From positions 1-59,424 of the forward strand of contig JAJDNB010000250.1 of NCBI GenBank assembly GCA_022340905.1: a stretch of 59,424 nt of DNA. The letters are read 5' to 3'. A model generated the notes under the pieces. That model saw only the letters and a program-made list of their open reading frames with translations, did no database searches and had not been told where the DNA came from. A program made the position numbers and the translations under genes. This stretch comes from Deltaproteobacteria bacterium. Its GTDB lineage: Bacteria > Desulfobacterota > Syntrophobacteria > BM002. Positions 50,519-57,193 of the stretch are shown piece after piece (position 1 is the stretch's first letter; the number at the start of each line of letters is the position of its first letter).

Positions 50519-51448
50519 TCAGTTTAAATTTTGGAGACTCTTGAAGGTGTTTTCCAGAGTCCCTACTGTATCAGTTGTAAGCACCTCTGCCCGGCGGTGA
50601 ATCCATCGCACCGACCGACTAAGCACCTGGCCGGGTCCGATTTCAATCATAGGTGCCAAATTCTGTCGGGCCAATTCCTCTACTACTCCTACCCACTGAA
50701 CCTTACTTCGAAGCTGAATAGAGAGCAACTCCGCCACCTGAGATGCTTTCATTAACGGTTTTTGATCGATATAAGAGAGGATGGGAGTGTGAGGATCATT
50801 CATGGGAATTGTGGCAATCTTTTTGGCCAGACAGTGATCGGCTGCGGTAAGGAGGCTACAGTGATAGGGAGCCGCCGCAGGGAGTCGGTAAGCCTTTAGG
50901 GCTTCTGAGTCTTTTGCAGCCCGTAACAGCTCATCTACTGCCTCCCGCTCCCCGGAGACGATGATTTGATGTCGAGTGTTTACAATACTGACTTCAACCC
51001 TCCCCTCCACCTTTTCGCACATCTCCTCCACCTCCGCCAGTGAGAGGCCGAGCACCACCCCCATACCACCCTGGCAGTTGGCCTCTCTGATACAACGGTC
51101 GGCTTCCACTATGAGGTTGAGACCAGTTTCGAAGTCCACTGCCCCGCCTCCGTAAGCGGCCCCATATATGCCAGAGCTATAGGGTGCGAGCATTGCTGCC
51201 TTTATGGATTTACTTGCCATGAGATCGGCCACCATACAGCTTACGGTATAGACTGCCAGTTGGGCATTGAGATCTTCATGGAGTCGTTGCTCTGGTCCGG
51301 AAAACAAGATCTCTCCGAGGGAAAATTCAAGGTAGGATTCGGCTCGCTCGAGCAAATCTTTGCTCTCAGCGAACCTTTCTACGAGGTCACGACCCATGCC
51401 TACATATTGGGCACCCTGACCTGGAAACAAGAAGGAGCAACCTTTCAT
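50519..51448 (-). CDS. FabD-like acyltransferase with altered active site
   Basis: 309 residues, the FabD length. The start CSFLFPGQGAQYVGMGRDL, AAPYHCSLL (active-site histidine) and EIGPGQVLSRSV are typical. The nucleophile elbow, GHSLGE in malonyl-CoA:ACP transacylases, reads PYSSGI here: the serine is kept but the histidine and glutamate are replaced. The arginine that binds the malonyl carboxylate (LVxxRG) seems replaced by aspartate (LIVEADR). It may therefore transfer a non-carboxylated acyl group. It overlaps lolA by 4 bases and is 15 bp from the protease-propeller gene, so it belongs to an envelope operon and not to a fatty acid synthesis operon. Confidence 0.8.
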   Translation of the reverse strand: MKGCSFLFPGQGAQYVGMGRDLVERFAESKDLLERAESYLEFSLGEILFSGPEQRLHEDLNAQLAVYTVSCMVADLMASKSIKAAMLAPYSSGIYGAAYGGGAVDFETGLNLIVEADRCIREANCQGGMGVVLGLSLAEVEEMCEKVEGRVEVSIVNTRHQIIVSGEREAVDELLRAAKDSEALKAYRLPAAAPYHCSLLTAADHCLAKKIATIPMNDPHTPILSYIDQKPLMKASQVAELLSIQLRSKVQWVGVVEELARQNLAPMIEIGPGQVLSRSVRWIHRRAEVLTTDTVGTLENTFKSLQNLN

Positions 51449-52152
51449 GGCCGTCTCCCGGACTGATAGCTCTCGACCTTAAAACCTTCCGGCGGTTCAA
51501 CGCTAAATAGGCCACGTGAAAGGTTGGCATTTTCTATCAAGTTGGACAGGTAAATTAGGGTCCAGTCACCGTTGCCCTCTAAAATGGCAATTTCATTTGG
51601 CAGCCAGGTTTTCGGATCTATCTTGACTTCCAGCCGTTGGAAATAGCGCGAGTGAGTGGTAGTTTTCGGTTCCATGTTCATTTGTATCCAGCTGCTCCCT
51701 CCACCTCGAGCGACCAGTCGGATTTTTATGGCATACTGGCGCTGAAAGGTTTGCGGATCATCGGTCGCGCCCATGATTCGACCCAAAAGGTCCACCCCGG
51801 TTGGTCCGCGGTACAGGGTTGCCTTCTTGAGGTCTGGGTAAAGCAGAAGAATTTGGTCTTCATTCACCACTAGGGTTAGAGGGTCAGGTTGAATCACCTC
51901 CCAACGGAATCGCCCTGGTGGCAGCCAAAACAGCTCGCCTTTCGAGTCTATAGGTGTTACTAGAAGCCGAGAGTATTTTCGTTGTTCAAAAGAACCTTTG
52001 AGACTTTTCAGGGTCTTGGCTTTTGACTGGAGCTGCTCCAGAACTTCCGGTGCTGTCACCTGAGTTCCAGCCACTGAGACTTGAGAGCTAAGGGCAGCCA
52101 TACCACCGAGAATGAGTCCTAAATAAAGCAGGAGTTTCGGAGATTTGGTCAT
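51445..52152 (-). CDS. LolA-like outer membrane lipoprotein carrier
   Basis: 235 residues from ATG 52152; the frame is open farther upstream through a GGATTGTGGATTGCGG-type repeat. Signal peptide SPKLLLYLGLILGGMAALSS. The mature part has the LolA pattern LKSLKGSFEQRKYSRLLVTP, SKGELFWLPPGRFRWEVIQP, LVVNEDQILLLYP and a C-terminal LIYLSNLIENANL. It should carry lipidated proteins or other lipids through the periplasm. Being inside an acyltransferase cluster, it is more likely a dedicated carrier, as in aryl polyene clusters, than the housekeeping LolA. Confidence 0.85.
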   Translation of the reverse strand: MTKSPKLLLYLGLILGGMAALSSQVSVAGTQVTAPEVLEQLQSKAKTLKSLKGSFEQRKYSRLLVTPIDSKGELFWLPPGRFRWEVIQPDPLTLVVNEDQILLLYPDLKKATLYRGPTGVDLLGRIMGATDDPQTFQRQYAIKIRLVARGGGSSWIQMNMEPKTTTHSRYFQRLEVKIDPKTWLPNEIAILEGNGDWTLIYLSNLIENANLSRGLFSVEPPEGFKVESYQSGRRP

Positions 52153-52196
52153 TTTCAATCCACAATCCGCAATCCACAATCCGCAATCCGAAACCC
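52153..52196. repeat. Tandem degenerate repeat (CAATCC[AG]CAATCC)
   Basis: TTTCAATCCACAATCCGCAA followed by TCCACAATCCGCAATCCGAA, four or five 7- to 8-base units, directly upstream of the LolA-like start and overlapping the end of the acyltransferase gene. Confidence 0.6.
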
Positions 52197-53078
52197 TCAC
52201 AAAGGATCAACGATATACCACTGGTCCGGAAAACGGCGGATGTATTTTTCGAAAACCTCAGCCACTTGTCGCAGGTTATATTGCAATGCCTCTTTGCGAT
52301 TCGGGCCATATTTTAATTTCAAGGGGGATTCGACGATACCACGATAGCGTCCGGGAGCCACCATAACCGAAAAGGCCGGAACAATCGGTGCCCGAGCTGC
52401 CATGGCCAGCAGTACCGGACCCACGGGAAGCTGCACCGGACGATTAAAAAAAATAGTAGACTCGGATCTATCGGCAGCAAGAACCCTGTCACCCAAAACA
52501 GCCACGACCTCATTTCGATTCAGAGCCTTGATCAATTCAATAGCGCCATAGGCTGACTCCTCCACTTCAATGACCCGTATACCATGACGCCTGCGCATTG
52601 CATTAATCAAAGCATTGGTGAATGTAGTGTTGTGCTTTAAGGCTACCACGTTGACCGGATAGCCCATGGCCCGGAGCCCTAGACCTCCAATCTCCCAATG
52701 GCCGAGATGAGCAGTAAGGAGGACCGCCCCCTGCCCTCTTGCCAGGGCTTCATCGATATGCTGGCGACCCTGATAAAGACCAGCGAATGCCTGGCAATCT
52801 TCCAAGGTCATGCTCAGCAGACGAAAGAAATCGGCAACGTAGATTCCGTAGTTCTGGAAGAATCTCCACAGGAGCAACTTTCTACTAGCAGGGAGATTGC
52901 AGCCCTCAAAGATACGGTCGAAGTTGTGGGAGACATGCCGCCGATCCTGCGGTGAAAAGAGGTAAGCAAGTCCGGCAACGCATCTTGCTAGAGTATAGGT
53001 AACCGTCGGAGGCAGTGAGCGAACCGTTCTCAGAGCCTGCCTATACCAAAATGGTTTATCAAGAAAATGTTCACGCAT
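52197..53078 (-). CDS. LpxL/HtrB-type lysophospholipid acyltransferase
   Basis: About 293 residues from ATG 53078; ATG 53108 is an alternative. The family HxxxxE active site is in LLTAHLGHWEIGG (about residue 127). Further marks are VVALKHNTTFTNALI, LGDRVLAADRSESTIFF and PIVPAFSVMVAPGRYRG. Classic members add the secondary acyl chains to lipid A at the inner membrane; paralogues occur in aryl polyene and related lipid clusters. First gene of the minus-strand unit acyltransferase - lolA - fabD-like - protease/propeller - barrel. Confidence 0.88.
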   Translation of the reverse strand: MREHFLDKPFWYRQALRTVRSLPPTVTYTLARCVAGLAYLFSPQDRRHVSHNFDRIFEGCNLPASRKLLLWRFFQNYGIYVADFFRLLSMTLEDCQAFAGLYQGRQHIDEALARGQGAVLLTAHLGHWEIGGLGLRAMGYPVNVVALKHNTTFTNALINAMRRRHGIRVIEVEESAYGAIELIKALNRNEVVAVLGDRVLAADRSESTIFFNRPVQLPVGPVLLAMAARAPIVPAFSVMVAPGRYRGIVESPLKLKYGPNRKEALQYNLRQVAEVFEKYIRRFPDQWYIVDPL

Positions 53079-53152
53079 GACCTTTAACCATCTCCCTTGA
53101 TAGTGCAAACTATTTTCGCTGTCAACAGAGCTCTCTTTGTAAACTGGAATAC

Positions 53153-53301
53153 TAGCCCGGATGTTTCATCAATTGCCGTCGCGAGACCGTGAAGATGGAC
53201 GTGCCAACTGGCAGCCGCAGGGTGTTGGTTCCGAGGTGTACCTGAATGGTACGTCGCAGGAGCCGACACCCGAGGACGCCAGGAAGAACGGCCATATCCG
53301 T
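53153..53301. repeat. MITE-like element, copy 3 (truncated, inverted)
   Basis: 149 bp in inverted orientation to copies 1 and 2. It starts TAGCCCGGATGTTTCATCAA and runs through the core to GGCCATATCCG, where similarity stops; the second terminal repeat is missing. Located between the divergent acyltransferase and radical SAM genes, so it may influence their promoters. Confidence 0.8.
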
Positions 53302-53371
53302 TGACTCTTTCTTGACTTAATGAATGCAACTATGATACCGAGGCTTACTATTTCTATGCTGGAATGTGAAA

Positions 53372-54691
53372 ATGTCATTGAAGATATTGTTGATCTCACC
53401 CATAGGATTAAAGAAGATTTTGGGAGCGGACTTCTTCTTTAAACTGCCATTTTTGGGACTACCTACCGTTGCTGCCCATACGCCGCCGGACTGCGAAGTC
53501 AAAATGGTGGACGAGCGGATCAGGCCGGTGGATTTCGATGCCGATGCCGATTTAATCGGGATCTCGGTAATGACTCCCCTTGCCACCAGGGCTTATGAGA
53601 TAGCAGATGAATTTAAACGGCGCGGGAAGACTGTGGTCATGGGGGGCATGCATGTCTCTGCTTTGCCAGAAGAAGCTCTGGAGCATTGCGATGCCGTGGC
53701 CGTCGGAGAAGGTGAAAAAGTTTGGCCCCAGATGGTGGAAGACTTCAAGCGCGGAGAACTGAAGGAGATCTACCAAGCCAATCAACTGATAGATCTGGCT
53801 GAGGCGCTACCTCCTCGCTGGGACATTATCGACAAAAATATGTATAGTCCCGTGGACTTTATTGAAACTACGAGGGGATGTCCGATCAATTGCAATTTCT
53901 GTGCGGTCACTCAATTCTACGGGGCCAAATACCGCACGAAACCCGTCCATCTTGTTGAGGAGATGGTGGCGAAAGTTAAGCCGGTGGATAAGTTTTTCGC
54001 CCTCAAGAACCTAATATTCTTCGTTGATGACAATATTGTTGCCAATCGGAAACACTGCATGGAGCTGTTGAACATGCTGAAGTCCTATAATATACAGTGG
54101 CTTGGCCAGGCTTCTGTGTCGGTTGCAAAGGATGATGAACTCCTAAAGCTAATGTCCGAAACCAGATGCCTCGGGCTATTGATAGGCATGGAGAGCCTTT
54201 CTGAGGATACTTTGGCTGAATGTGGGAAACGGATAAATAAACCAGCCGAATATCTGGAGGCCGTGAACACGTTGCACCGTTATGGCATAGGGGTAAAGGC
54301 CACATTCATGATCGGCTTTGACAACGATGATATCTCGGTATTTCCCAAAATGGCCAGATTCATTACCAGATCCAACTTTGACAGTGTGTATTTCAGCATT
54401 CTCACGCCCTACCCGGGCACCCGGCTTTTTAAGAGGATGGAAAGCGAGGGCAGGTTGCTACATAAGGTTTGGGAAAAGTACGATACTGCTCATGTTGTCT
54501 TTCGTCCCAGAAAAATGACTGTAGAGCAGCTCGAAGAGGGATTTACTTGGCTTTACAAGAAAGCCCTTTCAATGAAATCGATAGCATTGCGTCTTGCCCG
54601 AGGCAGAACAAATCCTCAGTTCTTCCTTCCCGACAATCTGGCCTTTAGATCGTGTTTATTCAGAATGCTGCGAGGAAGTAAGAAAGATTGA
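53372..54691 (+). CDS. B12-binding-domain radical SAM protein
   Basis: 439 residues from ATG 53372. The N-terminal part (about 1-140) is a cobalamin-binding-like domain with LIGISVMTPLATRAYEIADE and GGMHVSALPEEALEHCDAVA; the usual DxHxxG histidine is not clearly present. The radical SAM motif is RGCPINCNFCAVTQFYG (CxxxCxxC, about 169-176). The C-terminal half has GMESLSEDTLAECGKRI and FMIGFDNDDISVF. Relatives methylate or rearrange lipids, hopanoids or natural products. First gene of a plus-strand group of envelope-type genes. Confidence 0.87.
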   Translation: MSLKILLISPIGLKKILGADFFFKLPFLGLPTVAAHTPPDCEVKMVDERIRPVDFDADADLIGISVMTPLATRAYEIADEFKRRGKTVVMGGMHVSALPEEALEHCDAVAVGEGEKVWPQMVEDFKRGELKEIYQANQLIDLAEALPPRWDIIDKNMYSPVDFIETTRGCPINCNFCAVTQFYGAKYRTKPVHLVEEMVAKVKPVDKFFALKNLIFFVDDNIVANRKHCMELLNMLKSYNIQWLGQASVSVAKDDELLKLMSETRCLGLLIGMESLSEDTLAECGKRINKPAEYLEAVNTLHRYGIGVKATFMIGFDNDDISVFPKMARFITRSNFDSVYFSILTPYPGTRLFKRMESEGRLLHKVWEKYDTAHVVFRPRKMTVEQLEEGFTWLYKKALSMKSIALRLARGRTNPQFFLPDNLAFRSCLFRMLRGSKKD

Positions 54692-54765
54692 GATTGCAGA
54701 TCGATAGTGTCAGATCATATACTCCAAGGTAAAATCTCAGATCTGCAATCTTTTAAACTTCAACC
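54685..54765. repeat. Inverted array (GATTGCAGATC / GATCTGCAATC)
   Basis: GAGATTGCAGATCGATAGTG (54691) and CTCAGATCTGCAATCTTTTA (54737) hold the perfect arms GATTGCAGAT and ATCTGCAATC. The TTTTAAA after the second arm makes this a plausible terminator for the radical SAM gene, whose stop lies at the start of the left arm. Confidence 0.6.
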
Positions 54766-54781
54766 GGGTTCGTAATCTCCC

Positions 54782-55417
54782 ATGTGCTCATTGGACGGTT
54801 CGCGCTCAATATTCATCTTGACTCTACTGGTCTTGACTTTGCATGGCTGTGCTACCCCTCCACCTGTTCCAAAAAGACTTGAGTTTCTCAACTATCAAGG
54901 ACAGGTAAATGAACACCATGTTATTATACAGGCTCCACCTTCTCACGTTTTTGACGTGCTCACCGATTATGACCGGTTCCTGACCTTGATACCCTCCGAT
55001 CGAGTTCGACTCAAAAAAATGACCCCCGGTCCCTACCATGTTGGCACCACCATTCGAGCCGTAACCGTCTTCAAAATAAAGCTCAGCTGGGAGTCACGGG
55101 TAGTGGAAATACAGAAGGATCGTTCTTTGGTACTTCAGTTCCAGAGTGGACCCTTCCGGGGGGGCTACGAGGTTTGGCAGCTCGAAGCCGCAGGAAGCTG
55201 CACCAGAGTGAGCCATACCCTGATTTACAATATTTCCAATTTCTTTTATCGATTGGTCTGGCTAATGAAGCGGGGAGAGAAAAAACACAACACCCTGACG
55301 GATGTTACCTTGCTGAATCTAAAACGGGAATGCGAAGAAGGACTTTTGCCCCCTTTTATGGGGGGACCGCGAGAAGAGGAGAGCTGTGACATTCTGCCAT
55401 CTTTGCCGAGGAAGTGA
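54782..55417 (+). CDS. SRPBCC-domain lipoprotein
   Basis: 211 residues. Signal peptide II: FILTLLVLTLHGC, lipobox LHGC at about 20-23. A START/polyketide-cyclase-like domain (about 44-185) begins EHHVIIQAPPSHVFDVLTDY, with SWESRVVEIQ and LVLQFQSGPFRGGYEVW strands and the long C-terminal helix. A ligand-binding fold fixed to a membrane by lipid suggests handling of a hydrophobic compound in the periplasm. The last 32 bases overlap the methyltransferase gene, so the products are made together. Confidence 0.78.
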   Translation: MCSLDGSRSIFILTLLVLTLHGCATPPPVPKRLEFLNYQGQVNEHHVIIQAPPSHVFDVLTDYDRFLTLIPSDRVRLKKMTPGPYHVGTTIRAVTVFKIKLSWESRVVEIQKDRSLVLQFQSGPFRGGYEVWQLEAAGSCTRVSHTLIYNISNFFYRLVWLMKRGEKKHNTLTDVTLLNLKRECEEGLLPPFMGGPREEESCDILPSLPRK

Positions 55418-56213
55418 ATTAAGACCATTTGTGCGTGAGGGTGAGTGGCAATATCTGCGCTGTCTCAACTGCGGTCTCATCTTCCTTGAGCCGCAACCCT
55501 CGAAGGAATTCCTCCGCAGCCATTATCAAGACTACCTGCCTGCCGATCCCCAAGAGATCGAAAACTGGCGTACTATGATGACCCAGGTTTTCACCAAGAG
55601 CGCCAACCTCATCCAGGATGTGATCCCTATTCCGGGACGCTTACTAGACGTAGGCTGCGGCTATGGTTTTTTCTTGCAAGAGATGGCTCGGCGGAACTGG
55701 CAGGCGGATGGAATTGAAATCTCGGCCACCGGGAGAGTTTACGCTCGAGATAAATTAGGATTGAATGTGTCGGACAGACCCCTGCCACGACCCGAGTGGC
55801 AAGATAATTGCTACGACGTGGTCACACTCTTTTATGTGATAGAACATTTACAAGATCCCAAGAGTTTGCTGGGGGAAGTTCGTCGTCTTCTTGGGACCGG
55901 TGGCTTGCTGCTGCTGAGGTGGCCGCACACAGCCCCTATTGCCACAATGTTTAAGCCCTGGGTATCGAGAATGAAACTGTATCAGGCCCCTTCTCATTTG
56001 TTTGACTTTTCACCATCGACTATATATAAAATCCTTGATCAACTTGACTTTCGAGAGATTCGCACCACGATCTGTGGATGGACCAAGCCAAACAGAAAGG
56101 GTGAGCACCTAGCCGCGTGGTTCTTTGGTAGTTTAGGCGAGCAATTGGCCAGAGTAACCCGTGATCGTCTGCTCTTGCCTGGGGTGAGCAAGACTACTTT
56201 AGCCCGACGCTGA
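55386..56213 (+). CDS. Class I SAM methyltransferase with N-terminal zinc ribbon
   Basis: 275 residues from GTG 55386, with GAGGAG upstream inside the preceding gene. Residues 4-40 hold two CxxC pairs (CHLC and CLNC) with GLIFLEPQPS, a zinc ribbon common in sugar and lipid O-methyltransferases of surface polysaccharide clusters. The methyltransferase motif I is LLDVGCGYGFFLQEM (about 81-95) and motif IV DVVTLFYVIEHLQDP. The end of the protein resembles the membrane-associated tail of this family. Confidence 0.82.
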   Translation: MTFCHLCRGSELRPFVREGEWQYLRCLNCGLIFLEPQPSKEFLRSHYQDYLPADPQEIENWRTMMTQVFTKSANLIQDVIPIPGRLLDVGCGYGFFLQEMARRNWQADGIEISATGRVYARDKLGLNVSDRPLPRPEWQDNCYDVVTLFYVIEHLQDPKSLLGEVRRLLGTGGLLLLRWPHTAPIATMFKPWVSRMKLYQAPSHLFDFSPSTIYKILDQLDFREIRTTICGWTKPNRKGEHLAAWFFGSLGEQLARVTRDRLLLPGVSKTTLARR

Positions 56214-56302
56214 ATCAAGGTGTGGTTTGTGAGGAAACTGGGGCATGAAGCATTCACTGGCGGGAAAATGTTAGGCAAATATTTACGGGCGGGGGGGAAG
56301 AT

Positions 56303-56692
56303 ATGATAAAGAAATTTGCTGTAAGGGTTGGCTCTATTATCTGTATTTCGCTGTTGGTTTTTGTTTTGACCATTGTCGATAGTGGTTGGGCTCAGCAAGG
56401 GAAAAATTACATCATTTCAACCAGACGCTCTTGTGTGTGGGTTTTGAACAAATCGACTCGGAAACTGATGTTTTTGAAATATCAGGATGAGAACACAGTG
56501 TGGAAGTCAGATCAGATAACCGTTCCCACAGGTATCGATCTGAACAACAGCCTGTTGATCGCCACAGGTAGAGAGGGAACGCAAGTCTTTCTTTACGACA
56601 ACTCTTCAGGTCTCGTTACCTTCTATGAGGTAGAGAAAGACCGGAGCATAAAAAAATTTGTAAGTGTTGATTTGGCAAATGATCTTAAATAG
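56303..56692 (+). CDS. Small exported protein of unknown function
   Basis: 129 residues; the start has GGGGGGAAG upstream. Signal peptide IICISLLVFVLTIVDSG ending WAQQG. The mature part (about 100 residues) is beta-rich: NYIISTRRSCVWVLNKSTRK, LLIATGREGTQVFLYDN and LVTFYEVEKDR. No family recognised. It shares direction with the PEGA-type lipoprotein that follows. Confidence 0.65.
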   Translation: MIKKFAVRVGSIICISLLVFVLTIVDSGWAQQGKNYIISTRRSCVWVLNKSTRKLMFLKYQDENTVWKSDQITVPTGIDLNNSLLIATGREGTQVFLYDNSSGLVTFYEVEKDRSIKKFVSVDLANDLK

Positions 56693-56788
56693 ATTTGCTT
56701 CTCTGTTATTAGCTGTCTATGGGGTCTCTTCCTCATATCGGCGGCAAGAGCAGTGAGCGACGGTCAACCAAAAAGTTCTGAGGTAGTC

Positions 56789-57139
56789 GTGTATAAAACT
56801 TCCATGATCGCCATGGTGTGTTGTGCTGCTCTTTTGATTTTGTCGGGTTGTACTAGCGACACGGGTATTGTGCGGCTCTACACGGAACCGTCAGGGGCAA
56901 AATACTATATTGATGGTATTGAGAAGGGGGTAACCCCGGCCGAGTTCGAATGGGACATGGATCAGACCATCTTGCTTGAGATCAAGAAAGAAGGCTACTA
57001 CCCTGAAAAGGAACTAATGGACAAAGCCTGGTTGAAATACCAGTTCAATAGAGGCAACGTTGGCAAGATCCAAGTCGGGAAGGTGACGAACCAATTGACT
57101 CTAACCATCAACCGCCAGTTGAAAGCCGAACCTCAATGA
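56789..57139 (+). CDS. PEGA-domain lipoprotein
   Basis: 116 residues from GTG 56789 with GAGG upstream; GTG 56753 and ATG 56804 are in frame. Lipobox LSGC after a hydrophobic segment (MIAMVCCAALLILSGC). The mature part is a single PEGA domain: LYTEPSGAKYYIDGIEKGVT, then EIKKEGYYPEKE. Such domains are surface or periplasmic beta modules that may bind glycans. No partner is evident. Confidence 0.75.
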   Translation: MYKTSMIAMVCCAALLILSGCTSDTGIVRLYTEPSGAKYYIDGIEKGVTPAEFEWDMDQTILLEIKKEGYYPEKELMDKAWLKYQFNRGNVGKIQVGKVTNQLTLTINRQLKAEPQ

Positions 57140-57193
57140 TGAATTCTCGGTGATAGCGGTTTGCCCAGTAAGCTGCCAACGCCCTAGAAGCCA

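Noticed and set aside
52153-52200. N-terminal extension of the LolA-like protein (VSDCGLWIADCGL)
   Set aside because: It is read from a tandem GGATTGTGGATTGC repeat and would precede the signal peptide.
56693-56788. Open stretch in the same frame directly behind the TAG of the small exported protein, with signal-peptide-like translation
   Set aside because: There is no start codon at its beginning, and stop-codon readthrough has no support. The PEGA-type gene has its own start and lipobox farther on.
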